NCBI RefSeq assembly: GCF_963678635.1
Contig: NC_087068.1
Span: 20,006,914 to 20,070,913 of the forward strand
Length of the DNA stretch: 64,000 nucleotides
Reading direction: 5' to 3'
From: Symsagittifera roscoffensis
Taxonomy: Eukaryota > Xenacoelomorpha > Acoela > Convolutidae
Numbering within the stretch: position 1 is the first letter of the stretch; each line of letters begins with the position of its first letter. The notes under the pieces are model-generated. The model saw only the letters and a list, made by a program, of their open reading frames with translations, was not told where the DNA came from and did no database searches. Position numbers and translations under genes: made by a program. Below are positions 10,372 to 22,309 of the stretch, piece by piece.

Positions 10372-10468
10372 GAAGTGACAGTTGAAGAGGTGGGCGAACA
10401 TGAGCAACTCAATTCAGTCCACTTCACTCCTCTCTGTGGACACTGCACACGCTTTTTCCACCCTCATG
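10372..10468 (+). CDS. Possible exon with CxxC motif (C1-like?)
   Basis: A + strand frame, open from about 10330, reads EEVTVEEVGEHEQLNSVHF then TPLCGHCTRFFHPH. It ends at a good donor CATG/GTAAGG (10469). An acceptor-like AG lies at 10370-10371. The H-x11-C-x2-C spacing and the TPxCxHC phrase resemble the first half of a phorbol-ester/DAG-binding C1 domain, but the second half is not in view. The minus strand also has a short exon-like frame nearby (10471-10540, VIEFSEMYPIPSLPEEQ). Strand and reality are both uncertain. Confidence 0.25.
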
Positions 10469-10919
10469 GTAAGGTACAGTTCACAACTGTTCTTCAGGGA
10501 GGGAGGGTATAGGGTACATCTCAGAAAACTCAATCACACTCTGCAGATCCCCTAAAACAATATCTAAATGTAATACACAGCAAACTCGCAAAATTAGACA
10601 ATACGCAAAATTTAAGGAGAGCGACAAATAATTTATTGCAATACGTTGCCAAACAGTTCTGTAAAGCAGGAAATTTTTGCTGATATCTCATGATGATATT
10701 ATGAAAAACTTATACTTTAAAGATTTATCGATTGGAATCTGCCGCGGCAAAACATATTTTTTTAAACCAAAAATTCATTTTCAATGACTTGCGTAGAAAA
10801 TGAGCAATTGTTTTTTCAAGATTTTCAAAAAACGTTTTTGGCCGTCTTATTGAAGATTAATTGAAGATTTTCTGAAAAAAACCTCCTCGGTTTTAAATTA
10901 AATCGTTGTAACATCGCTC

Positions 10920-11180
10920 GGAAGTACACACCGATGGAAACTAAAACTAGATCCTAAAACGATTGGCTAGTGCCTAAATAGAGCTTTAGGTGCTTTTGAC
11001 CGTCTCTACCATAGCCAATTTAATGTGGTTTGCGTAAAATTGGGTCAAAAAATCATTACTGCTGAAAATTTATTAGCTGAGGCGCGCAAATTAACTTAAA
11101 TTACTTGCAAAATAGTGAGCTCATGGCTGGGTCTCAGTATCCCTAGACTACGAGATCACTCCTAAAAACAGGGCTGTTTC
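10920..11180 (-). repeat. Dispersed repeat related to the leader of the 27-51 kb array
   Basis: Complemented, this reads CTGTTTTTAGGAGTGATCTC, TAGTCTAGGGATACTGAGAC, GGTAGAGACGGTCAAAAGCA and CCATCGGTGTGTACTTCC. These correspond in order to 29531-29790 (TGTTTTTAGGAGTGACCTCG, GGGGATACTAAGACTTAGCC, GGTAGAGACGGTTAAAAGCA). It is the only copy I found outside the array, and it is clearly diverged from it. Confidence 0.65.
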
Positions 11181-12359
11181 ATTATTACTATTAATTTATT
11201 AGATTGCTATTGTTTTTGTGCAGTATCGAAAACCAACCCTTCCATCGGAGATGGATCGACCCCTTCCCACAACTCCTAGCTCTTCGATATCTGATAACGA
11301 GTGTCGATGTAACTAAATTAAATTCAAGACTCTCCGGGAAACTAAAAATTGTTAATATGTAAGTTTTGCAATATAGCACGAGATTTTTCCGAATTCTCGG
11401 TCTTCGCAAAAGAAGCTCCATCTTTAATTCCTGGAAGAGTAGTGATTCTTCTCGTCAGCCTTCCCGATTTGTGAAATACGTCCAGCAACAATTTTAACTG
11501 TATTTTTTTCTGCAATAATCTCTCGATCGTTGTTTCTGTTCTTTACTGCCGTTTTCTACGTTCTGTAGATGTTGCCTTTATTTCGAGTCAAATTTTGAAA
11601 ATTAATTAGTTCAATTCGGAAAAACCACTCTTATTTCAGTTTTCTGGCAGATAACGTCGTTAATCGTCAGTTGCGTGGTTAGTCTCCATAATTGACGTAT
11701 CGTACGGTCAATTTACAATGAATAAAATTCAAACCGTAATAACAAAAACCGACGGCCTTCTTGTCGATTGGCACAGGTAACACAATTGCTAGTTAGGCTA
11801 ATTAATTTTATAAGTGCTCAAAAGAAACTATAAACTGACATCGCTTAATGAAATTATAAACAATCAATCAATTTATGAGCGTAACTATTAATTGTCCAAA
11901 TGAAAATTGGAATAAAATTTTTCAAAAGTTTTGATGATCATCAGTCTTGAACAATTTTGAGCAAACAGATAAAATAGTTTAAATCACCAGCCTAAGCGCC
12001 TTCAAAAAAAAGAACTAGGAGTCTTCATTTTTTGGTCTAAAATTAAAGCACATATTTCAAAAGTTTACCAATTATAGTTTTCAACAAAAAAAATCTCAGG
12101 TGGAAAAACTAAGAAAATTCCGATGATTACCTCTCAGTGGATATTTGCGACATTCAAGAAAAGCAGTTTAGGAATCAATTAAAATTTGGGAGAAAACCGT
12201 GACAAATAACGAACACTCTCGTAATGAGTTTTTCTGGCAATCAACTGAAACAGAATCTGAATAGATTTACTAGTTATTTTTCGAAATGCTCTTTTTCAAA
12301 TGTTGACTTATTTTTCACCAAATAGGTATTCTTAAAAAGCTCTTAAAACGTTTCCTCTG
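11181..12359. other. Non-coding stretch
   Basis: AT-rich; no exon or element ends recognised. Confidence 0.4.
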
Positions 12360-12808
12360 AAAAAACCTGTTTTTGGTTTTTTGATGATGTCTGGGAAAAC
12401 CTTGACAATGTGTTTGCTCATTAATTTGCTATGAAAAATATTCAAAAAACTGAGAATTTTTTTTGGACATGTCTAAAGACTTTGACGATACTTTTAAAAT
12501 CTTTTCAAGATTGAACCAAAAATCAAGTTCCTGTGATGAGCTGCCGGAACGATCGTACAACTTTCTTATTATAAGTTCATGCAGTTTGGACGGCTAGGTA
12601 CCTGTACGTGTACGATCGTTCCGGCAGCTCATCACAGGAACTTGATTTTTGGTTCAATCTTGAAAAGATTTTAAAAGTATCGTCAAAATCTTTAGACATG
12701 TCCAAAAAAAATTCTCAGTTTTTTGAGTATTTTTCATAGCAAATTAATGAGCAAACACATAGTCACGGTTTTCTCAAACATCATCAATAAACCAAAAACA
12801 GGTTTTTT
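12360..12808. repeat. Large near-perfect palindrome (2 x 200 bp arms, 49-base loop)
   Basis: The left arm 12360-12559 and right arm 12609-12808 are reverse complements with only a few mismatches. The loop is 12560-12608. Landmarks are CTGCCGGAACGATCGTACA and its complement on either side of the loop, and AAAAAACCTGTTTTTGG and its complement at the outer ends. It has no ORF. It could be a fold-back MITE or a young inverted duplication; no target duplication is obvious. Confidence 0.85.
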
Positions 12809-13349
12809 ACAAGGCTTGTAAAAAGCCGGAAGTATTTTAAGGTTTCATTGCTAATAATATTCAAGATTTGATAATATTCAAGATCTTGGCATGAATTTAA
12901 AATGACTGGACCTTGGGTAATTTGCGCTTATTTGCATCTTACTCGTGCTTTGTGAGTCGTTAAAATTTGCATATTGGTTGGTACTATTGTAGAGTTCACA
13001 GACATTTAATTCTCGAATGTCTGAAACTCGATGATTTCATGTCATGATGCAAAACTTTAGGTATATAGTTTCAAATTTACTGTCTCTAACTTGATATGTC
13101 AGCGATTAATGATAGATATTGTAGCTTGTGTGTGGTTTGAAAGATTTAATTCAGTTCAATTTTTTTTTTCATTTTTGAAAGGCAGTCAGAGTCAGTTTCC
13201 ACCCTAACACCGAAAATAAACTAAGGTGAGAAGGAATCGCTTGCCAAAATAGGAGAAGAGACATTTTTGGCAACATAATGACATACAAACCTGTGCCAGA
13301 AAATTTTCCTTCCTAGTAGGATAAACCTAATAAAAGTATTGAAATTGAA

Positions 13350-15100
13350 TAGCTGGTTTTTATTGACTTCGCGGTTTGACAAAAAATGCTATGGAGAAAA
13401 TGCTATGGAAAAATGCTTATCATACGATTCCATACAATTCCATAGAATAAAAAAATTGTATGATAATCACTTGATAACCATTGTCTCTATACAATGGAAC
13501 TGTATGATAGTCATTTTTTCCATTTAAATGAATTGTATGATAATTGTAAGATAAACATTTACGGAAGAACTTTGCATAAAACTCAGTTTTTGATTGAGCA
13601 AAACAAAGAAATAACTTGAGGCAAAAACTAAATCTTAGCCCAGTCCAACTTGCCGGTCTCTCAACAGAAGATAAAAACTACAGAAAACTTTTGAGGTTTG
13701 AAACTCTGTTACTGTGTTTCCTGTAAGTTTCTCTCCTCAAATTTGAGACAGCAGAGAGTTACTCTTGCTGGTAACCAACACCAGGGGAAGGGTTGCCTCA
13801 TACTCAAAACTGCTGACAAGAAATTGGAGACGGCATTCCGAAGTCCAAATCTGCAGATCTAAAACACATTCCATGTCAGCTCCCAGTAAACATTACATAA
13901 TTATAATCTAAAAACAAACAAAGAATGCGTGAAAATGCACATGAATACAGAATACACATGTATCATAACTTTTATCCGTGCGATAAAAAAAACTTTAAGA
14001 CCACCATCGGAACCATGTACGAGAAGATCCATTCGAAAATAACCCAGGTGATGGCGCTCAGAAACACAATGCTGCACTGATTTGCACAATGTGGTGACTT
14101 AAAAAACATATTTCAAGAAAAAGTTTCTTTTATCAAAAAAATCGGCAATCTAAGCTTCTATAGACTTAGTTGTCAAACCCAAACGCTTATGATCAACATT
14201 GCGTAATTAGCTTCTTTTTAAGTAGCAAAATTTTTTTCGAAGCATTAGGGAGAATTGTGTATAGGACAAAAGCAAGTTTTTTGGATAGTCTGAAATAATT
14301 TTTTAATTTAGTTTTTTGAAAAAACGGGAAAGTTTTGGAAACCTCAGCTTAGAATCTTTTAAATGAAAACTGTAACTGAGTCGATGCAAAAAACACTCGA
14401 AGAGTTAATGATAATAGCTAGCCTGACTGGTAGGAGAAAAAAGACCGTTTCTAAACGAAATTTTATCAGATTACAGAAAAATTGTATGGTTCAGCTCCTC
14501 TTGAGCAGTTGCCTTAATTCCTGAATGCTTTTTGAAAAGTTTTTGAACAAAAAATTTGATCACGGAAAAAATGTTTATCATACCATTTTCATAGAAAGGA
14601 AATCGTATGATAATCATTTTTGTCAGAAAATATTTTAAGGAATTGTAATGATCAAAATGATTTCAATTATTAAAAAAATACCATTTAGGCTCATTTGAAC
14701 TTCACAAATGCTTTTTTGAAAGTTTTTGAACAAAAAGTTTGTTTATCGAAAAAATACTCATCATACCATTTTTATAGAATGGAAATCGTATGATATTTTT
14801 TTGTCAAAAAAAATGAAAAATGGGACAATTTGATCTAACTTACTCAAAAAACGAATCAAACTCATTTAAACTTACCAAAAAAACTCTTTTTAAAGGTTTT
14901 CCTGAAAAAAAAATCAATGAAAAAAAAATAATTTTCATACAATTTTATACAATTTATACAACTTATCATACAATTTTCATAATTGGAAATCCTATGATAA
15001 GCATTTTTTTCATAGAACCCATCCATGGAATTGTAAGTTAAGCATTTTTTTTTGTATAGAACTGTATAATAAGCATTTTTTGTATGGAGGTCAACCCTGG
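13350..15100. mobile_element. Probable non-autonomous DNA element with TATGATAAGC-rich ends
   Basis: Both ends carry multiple copies of a phrase like ATGCTTATCATACGATTCCAT, in opposite orientation (13395-13560 at the left, 14930-15085 at the right). Extra copies occur near 14570 and 14755. The outermost sequences, TTTTTATTGACTTCGCGGTT at the left and GTCAACCCTGGTTG at the right, are weakly complementary. The phrase TTTTTTGTATGGAG plus GTCAAC also occurs at 24340-24370, so the family is dispersed. The middle (13740-13890) is less AT-rich and has two overlapping minus-strand frames I do not recognise. Confidence 0.4.
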
Positions 15101-15442
15101 TTGTTTCATTTCTTTAATAGTCGTTTACAGTTAAAATTCAGCAAAAACTGCCGATTACTGTGCAAACGGTTTATAGCGTGCTCAAACTAAAGCAATTATT
15201 GTCGATCAAAAATCTATACTATTTCGCTACTGGATCAATTTCGAACTAAAAGCTCAGAATGCACGTATCTGAACAATAAAGAAGCATAAATAGAATTCTA
15301 ACAAGATTTATTTTCTACACTTTATAACAAAAAGCACAGTTTGTAGTTTATTCATCAAGTTCATCCAAAATTAAACAACATCATTTCAAGCTTAAATAAT
15401 ACAAAAAGCGTTCTATGTTCTGTGTAGTCGAGGTAGATTTTT

Positions 15443-15577
15443 TCACATCACAGAGCATCCATCCGAATTGGATATCTTCAGACAAATTGCTGTGGGTCGC
15501 ATATCTCTTGGGTCGTTGATAATGCGGTAGCACTTTTTATTTTCCGGTATTCTAGTTTTCTGGGGGTTCAATCGCAC
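15443..15577 (-). CDS. Terminal exon of unrecognised minus-strand gene, CaaX C-terminus
   Basis: On the minus strand a strong acceptor TTTTTTAG (bases 15578 onward) opens a 44-codon frame. It reads VRLNPQKTRIPENKKCYR, then INDPRDMRPTAICLKI, and ends DGCSVM followed by TGA at 15443-15445. The last four residues C-S-V-M form a CaaX box, and Met at the X position favours farnesylation. The frame starts at phase 0. The minus-strand exon at 22228-22309 ends at phase 0, so the two could belong to one transcript with the 1.7-kb tandem array in the intron. The family is not recognised. Confidence 0.55.
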   Translation of the reverse strand: MRLNPQKTRIPENKKCYRIINDPRDMRPTAICLKISNSDGCSVM

Positions 15578-15589
15578 CTAAAAAACAAA

Positions 15590-16440
15590 TTGACGAAAAT
15601 AAGGCAAACACAGCAAACGCGGATCTAGTTTTTTTTTTCATCGACGGAAAAGATTTTACAAAAACAAAGACTTCAGTTCTTTTTGTATAAGATTATGCTG
15701 AAAACTTTGCTTTTTTTTCGGCATGCAGTGCCCCCTTCAACGTACTCTATCTTTGCCCGGAAGGCACCTTTAGAAAGTTTTAAGGGTTGTTTGACCAAAA
15801 AATTGATTTCGTAAGAATGCTCCTGTCCACCAAATCTTTGGGAGACCAGGGTCGCTTCAAACCACCCCTGAAATTAGGTCCTATACAATCGTTATGGCAG
15901 TGTTTAAGCCTTTACAAGACCTTTTCTTCAGGTCGAGATTACTGACTTCACAAAAGAGTTAAACTTTTGGATGAAAAAAATTGTTTTCATCGGTTTTCAA
16001 TTTATCACGGCAAAGTTTGATGCAATTGAGTTTAATTTTGAGCCCACTTCAAGAAAATATATGCTTTTCAAAATTTGTCGACCTTTTTTTTTAGGTCGAC
16101 CAAACTGATTTTCGAGCTTTTCCAAAGCACTAAAAAGACCCTGTTTTGACTGAATTGTCTACGTTGCAGGCTAAATTAAAAAAAAAACAGGCCAAAAAAT
16201 GCGTTTGGAAGCACTTTTTGGACAATTTTGACTGAAGAATCTCATTTTTCGGCGCGCGCTACCCCCTTAAATATAGTATATATTGGCGCTAAAGGCGCCT
16301 TGAGAAAAATTTTAGGGTCCGTCACCAAAAATGGATATCTCAAAATAGTAGTTCAAAGGGGGGCGCTTTGGGTCGGCAGGGGGTCGAATCCCTGAAAGGG
16401 GTAAGAACTTTATGACAGCTCACTTGAGCCCTAAGATCTT
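15590..16440. repeat. Diverged relative of the array's GCGGATCTAG module
   Basis: Phrases shared with the array, in order, are GCGGATCTAG (15621), GTCGACCTTTTTTTTAGGTCGACC-type sequence near 16080, CGGCGCGCGCT (16252), and GGGTCGGCAGG (16369). The same order recurs in 21440-21745. It flanks the three-unit array on its left. Confidence 0.5.
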
Positions 16441-16742
16441 TTCTGACGGAGTCAAAATTGTGAGAAAAAATCACAAGCTATGCCATTTTGTGAGAACAAA
16501 AAAACTGAAGATCTTTATTCGACTTGTTAAGAACCTTTTCAGGGCTCCAAAGTAATCAAAGTATTGCCTTAATAGAGCACATACAGGTCAGTGAAAATAT
16601 TTTGAAAGTTTTGGTGTTCACTTTTAAATGTATAATGTTATATGCTTTAACCGCTTTTTGATTACAACTAATACTACTTTGGTCTGAAGTACACGAGGCA
16701 GCGAATGGGTAGCTTCGATACTTAGCAGTATTTAGAGAACCG

Positions 16743-16911
16743 CGTATTCATACTCGTCGGTAAGCAGACAACTACTGTATTAACCAATCAGAATCGCGAC
16801 AAGGAAGAAACTAACGATTAATAATTATTTACAATGTATGTTTGCTCTCTCGTCTCGACTCTGGTTGGTTAATATAGTATTTGTCTGCTTGCTGACGACT
16901 TCGAATACACG
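16743..16911. mobile_element. Fold-back MITE in array unit 1 (~169 bp)
   Basis: The left arm CGTATTCATACTCGTCGGTA...ATTAACCAATCAGAATCG is mirrored by GACTCTGGTTGGTTAATA...TGACGACTTCGAATACACG. The arms are about 55-60 bases and the loop about 50. The core AATTAACCAATCAGAAT also occurs once at 55829-55848, so the family is dispersed. Confidence 0.7.
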
Positions 16912-18445
16912 GTTGTGTGAATACAGGCCGCACTCCAGGTAGCTTTGAAGCGAAAGGTAGAACGCTCGAAACTGAGTGGGATATCTCTGCTCAGTTTGTC
17001 AAGTAAAGTGTTTCTGAGTTTGCGAAATTTCAGCGCGGTTCCATCTGAGATGGTATTTAGTTCTGATTTTATTTCTGGTCACAATAAAAACGGCACACAG
17101 ATTCTGATGCACTGCTCAGCTTGAGTATTTTTTCCTTTCACCCTACTAACCTGCGATTTCCGGTTATTACAAATCTTAGCATGCTGGCTTGGTAGTCTTA
17201 ACAATGACAAATATTAAGTAGTATTCATACTTAACATTGTAAAATCCCTTGTTACACTATAAATTTGATGCTTATGTGAGGTGGGTGGGGAGGGGAGGGA
17301 GGTGTCCCAACAAGAGCCCACTCGTAGAGAAATAAAAAAAGTACAGATATGCCCAGTGTTAATCCATTTGTTGTGAGATTTATATCTGTCTTGAACTGCA
17401 ATACACATGTTCAGACTTGGATGATACAAAAATGTTACAGAAACAAAAAAAAATACAGACGTTCTCAGTGATAACCTTTTCATTCTAACTACTTACTATT
17501 ATTACTAATTTTTTTGTTGTTCAAGTACTCTGAATTGGCAACAGGGGGGCGGATCTAGGATTTTCTCGAGGGGGGGGGGGGATTTTCAAAAAATTTTCGA
17601 AAAGTTTGTCAAATTTTTTTCTAGGTCGACCAAATTGGTTTTCTGAGCTCTCCCAAATCACAATGAAAACCCCATTTTGAACCAAATTTTCTGCGCCGCT
17701 GGCAAATTTTTGGAAAAACAGGCCAAACAAGGCGTTGTTAGGCATTTTTGGGAAATTTTGACCAAAAAATCGCGTTTCTTCGGCGCGCGCTCCCCACTCA
17801 AATTTGGTATATTTTTGCGCCAAATGCGCCTTTAGAATAATTTTAGGGTCAGTCAGCCAAAAAGGGATATCTGAAAATAGTGCAAAGGGGGACCATAGTT
17901 GCAGTTGTTTTACGTATTATCGTGGCTGAATGCGTATTTTTATGGCTGAATGCGTTGTTATGGTTGAATGCGAGTTTAGACATGAAAATCAAATTTGTTC
18001 GCAACAGCTACTATACTTCCTTCTAGGATTTTCTCGAGGGGAGGGGGGGGGGCGGATTTCCAAAAAAAATTTGAAAATTTTGTCGACCTTTTTTTTAGGT
18101 CGACCAAATTGATTTTCTGATTTCTCCCAAATCACTACAAAGGCGTCTAGGAGTCAAAAGTGTAAGAAAAAATCACAAGCTATGCCATTTTGTGAGAACA
18201 AAGAAAACTGAAGATCTTTATCCGATCTGTTAAGAATCTTTTCAGGGCTCCAAAGTAATCAAAGTATTGCCGTAACAAAGCACATACATGTCAGTGAAAA
18301 TATTTCGAAAGTTTCGGTGTTCACTTTTAAATGTATCATTTTATATGCTTCAACCGCTTTTTGATTACAACTGATACTACTTCGGTCTGAAGTACGCAAG
18401 GCAACGTTTGGATAGCTTCGATACTTAGCAGTTTTTAGAGAACCG

Positions 18446-18610
18446 CGTATTCATACTCGTCGGTAAGCAGACAAATTCTATGTTAACCAATCAGAATCGC
18501 GACAAGGAAGAAACTAATGATTAATAATTATTTACTTTGTTTGCTCTCTCGTCTCGACTCTGGTTGGTTAATATAGTAATTGTCTGCTTGCTGACGACTT
18601 CGAATACACG
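18446..18610. mobile_element. Fold-back MITE in array unit 2
   Basis: Same inverted-repeat structure as at 16743, slightly shorter. Confidence 0.7.
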
Positions 18611-20155
18611 GTTGTCTGAATACAGGCCGCACTCCAGGTAGCTTTGAAGCAAAAGGTAGAACGCTCGAAACTGAGTGGGATATCTCTGCTCAGTTTGTCA
18701 AGTAAAGTGTTTCTGAGTTTGCGAAATTTCAGCGCGGTTCCATCTGAGATGGTATTTAGTTCTGATTTTATTTCTGGTCACAATAAAAACGGCACACAGA
18801 TTCTGATGCACTGCTCAGCTTGAGTATTTTTTCCTTTTACCCTACTAACCTGCGATTTCCGGTTCTTACAAATCTTAGCATGCTGGCTTGGTAGTCTTAA
18901 CAATGACAAATTTTAAGTAGTCTTCATACTTAACATTGTAAAATCCCTTGTTACACTATAAATTTGATGCTTATGTGAGGTGGGAGGGGGGGGGGAGGGG
19001 AGGGAGGTGTCCCAACAAGAGCCCACTCGTAGAGAAATAAAAAAAAAGTACAGATATGCCCAGTGTTAATCCATTTGATGTGAGATTTATATCTGTCTTG
19101 AACTGCAATACACATGTTCAGACTTGGATGATACAAAAATGTTACAGAAACAAAAAAAAATACAGACGTTCTCAGTGACAACCTTTTCATTCTAACTACT
19201 TACTACTTATTACTAATTTTTTTGTTGTTCAAGTACTCTGAATTGGCAACAGGGGGGCGGATCTAGGATTTTCTCGAGGGGGGGGGGGATTTTCAAAAAA
19301 ATTTTCGAAAAGTTTGTCAAACTTTTTTCTAGGTCGACCAAAATGGTTTTCTGAGCTCTCCCAAATCACAATGAAAACCCCATTTTGAACCAAATTTTCT
19401 GCGCCGCAGGCAAATTTTTGGGAAAACAGGACAAACAAGGCGTTGTTAGGCATTTTTGGGAAATTTTGACCAAAAAATCGCGTTTCTTCGGCGCGCGCTC
19501 CCCACTCAAATTTGGTATATTTTTGCGCCAAATGCGCCTTTAGAATAATTTTAGGGTCAGTCAGCCAAAAAGGGATATCTCAAAATAGTGCAAAGGGGGA
19601 CCATAGTTGCAGTTGTTTTACGTATTATCGTGGCTGAATGCGTATTTTTATGGCTGAATGCGTTGTTATGGTTGAATGCGAGTTTAGACATGAAAATCAA
19701 ATTTGTTCGCAACAGCTACTATACTTCCTTCTAGGATTTTCTCGAGGGGAGGGGGGGGGGGGCGGATTTCCAAAAAAAATTTGAAAATTTTGTCGACCTT
19801 TTTTTTAGGTCGACCAAATTGATTTTCAGATTTCTCCCAAATCACTACAAAGGCGTCTAGGAGTCAAAAGTGTAAGAAAAAATCACAAGCTATGCCATTT
19901 TGTGAGAACAAAGAAAACTGAAGATCTTTATCCGATCTGTTAAGAATCTTTTCAGGGCTCCAAAGTAATCAAAGTATTGCCGTAACAGAGCACATACATG
20001 TCAGTGAAAATATTTCGAAAGCTTCGGTGTTCACTTTTAAATGTATCATTTTATATGCTTCAACCGCTTTTTGATTACAACTGATACTACTTCGGTCTGA
20101 AGTACGCAAGGCAACGTATGGATAGCTTCGATACTTAGCAGTTTTTAGAGAACCG

Positions 20156-20320
20156 CATATTCATACTCGTCGGTAAGCAGACAAATTCTATGTTAACCAA
20201 TCAGAATCGCGACAAGGAAGAAACTAATGATTAATAATTATTTACTTTGTTTGCTCTCTCGTCTCGACTCTGGTTGGTTAATATAGTAATTGTCTGCTTG
20301 CTGACGACTTCGAATACACG
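20156..20320. mobile_element. Fold-back MITE in array unit 3
   Basis: Same inverted-repeat structure as at 16743 and 18446. Confidence 0.7.
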
Positions 20321-22000
20321 GTTGTCTGAATACAAGCCGCACTCCAGGCAGCTTTGAAGCGATAGGTAGAACGCTCGAAACTGAGTGGGATATCTCTGCT
20401 CAGTTTGTCAAGTAAAGTGTTTCTGAGTTTGCGAAATTTCAGCGCGGTTCCATCTGAGATGGTATTTGGTTCTGATTTTATTTCTGTTCACAATAAAAAC
20501 GGCACACAGATTCTGATGCACTGCTCAGCTTGAGTATTTTTTCCTTTCACCCTACTAACCTACGATTTCCGGTTCTTACAAATCTTAGCATGCTGGCTTG
20601 GTAGTCTTAACAATGACAAATTTTAAGTAGTCTTCATACTTAACATTGTAAAATCCCTTGTTACACTATAAATTTGATGCTTATGTGAGGTGGGGGGGGG
20701 GGAGGGGAGGGAGGTGTCCCAACAAGAGCCCACTCGAAGAGAAATAAAAAAAAGTACAGATATGCCCAGTGTTAATCCATTTGATGTGAGATTTATATCT
20801 GTCTTGAACTGCACTACACATGTTCAGACTTGGATGATACAAAAATGTTACAGAAACAAAAAAAATACAGACGTTCTCAGTGATAACCTTTTCATTCTAT
20901 CTACTTACTACTTATTACTATTTTTTTTGTTGTTCAAGTACTCTGAATTGGCAACAGGGGGGCGGATCTAGGATTTTCTCGAGGGGGGGGGGATTTTCAA
21001 AAAATTTTCGAAAAGTTTGTCAAACTTTTTTCTAGGTCGACCAAAATGGTTTTCTGAGCTCTCCCAAATCACAATGAAAACCCCATTTTGAACCAAATTT
21101 TCTGCGCCGCAGGCAAATTTTTGGGAAAACAGGCCAAACAAGGCGTTGTTAGGCATTTTTGGGAAAAATTTTGACCAAAAAATCGCGTTTTTTCGGCGCG
21201 CGCTCCCCCCTCAAATTTGGTATATTTTTGCGCCAAATGCGCCTTTAGAATAATTTTAGGGTCAGTCAGCCAAAAAGGGATATCTCAAAATAGTGCAAAG
21301 GGGGACCATAGTTGCAGTTGTTTTACGTATTATCGTGGCTGAATGCGTATTTTTATGGCTGAATGCGTAGTTATGGTTGAATGCGAGATTAGACATGAAA
21401 ATCAAATTTGTTCGCAACAGCTACTATACTTCCTTCTAGGATTTTCTCGAAGGGAGGGGGGGGGGGTTTGGATTTCCAACAATAATTCGAAAATTTTGTC
21501 GACCTTTTTTTTAGGTCGACCAAATTGATTTTCTGATTTCTCCCAAATCACTACAAAGGCCCGATTAGACTAAATTTCTTGCGCCGCAGCCAAGTTTTTT
21601 TTGAAAAAACAGGCTAAAAAATGCGTTTTTTTCGGCGCGCGCTCCCCCTCAAAATTAGCATATTAGTACCTCACCAAAAATAGATCTCAAAATAGAACAA
21701 AAACAGATCTCAAAATAGTACAAAGGGTCGGCAGGGGTCAAATTCCTGAGGGGCGGGGGGGGGGGGTGGATGTCCGCCTCTCCCCCCCCCCTAATCCGCT
21801 AGGGTTTCCTTACATTATTACAAAGTTACAATTGAATTTCAAATCGGGGGAGGGGATGAATGGCAATGGGCCGGGTCTGATACAGACCGTGAACTTACTA
21901 AACAAACAAAATGAAGGCGTGCTTGGCCGTAAAGAAATAACTGTTTCACAACTTGCGTGCCCTGAAATCGGGGGTGGAAAAGCACCGACAAATCCTTTAT

Positions 22001-22200
22001 NNNNNNNNNNNNNNNNNNNNNNNNNNNNNNNNNNNNNNNNNNNNNNNNNNNNNNNNNNNNNNNNNNNNNNNNNNNNNNNNNNNNNNNNNNNNNNNNNNNN
22101 NNNNNNNNNNNNNNNNNNNNNNNNNNNNNNNNNNNNNNNNNNNNNNNNNNNNNNNNNNNNNNNNNNNNNNNNNNNNNNNNNNNNNNNNNNNNNNNNNNNN
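22001..22200. other. Assembly gap (200 N)
   Basis: A run of N. Open frames reported across it are artefacts. Confidence 1.
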
Positions 22201-22227
22201 CATGAATGTGATTTTATCAATACTCAC

Positions 22228-22309
22228 GTTCACGTATGGTACCAGATCAGGCGCTACAATGTTAATAACTCCTCCTAAAGCTCCTTCCATACCAAAGTAA
22301 AGCAAACGA
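22228..22309 (-). CDS. Internal exon of unrecognised minus-strand gene
   Basis: On the minus strand an acceptor CAAACTATTAG leads into RLLYFGMEGALGGVINIV then APDLVPYVN and a consensus donor AAC/GTGAGT (the donor is at 22222-22227). The segment is hydrophobic with Gly pairs. It could be a membrane helix or a HEAT-type helical repeat; I cannot decide between these. It starts with one base of a split codon and ends at phase 0. The assembly gap begins 27 bases downstream. It may belong with the terminal exon at 15443-15577. Confidence 0.55.

Larger units (their letters stand above)
16455..21560. repeat. Tandem array of three ~1.70-kb units
   Basis: The phrase ATCACAAGCTATGCCATTTTG recurs at about 16470, 18171 and 19882, and all intervening landmarks repeat in the same order. 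These include GGCAACAGGGGGGCGGATCT, the fold-back element, and the G-run tracts. Units 2 and 3 are very similar to each other, and unit 1 is a little more diverged. Each unit has a ~100-codon minus-strand open frame (17521-17823, 19229-19531, truncated at 20968-21156) rich in Asn, Phe and Lys. It has no recognised domain and varies with the length of a poly-G run. I do not think it is a gene. Confidence 0.85.

Noticed and set aside
17521-17823. 100-codon minus frame recurring in the 1.7-kb array
   Set aside because: It covers low-complexity G-run repeat sequence, differs in length between units and has no recognisable domain.
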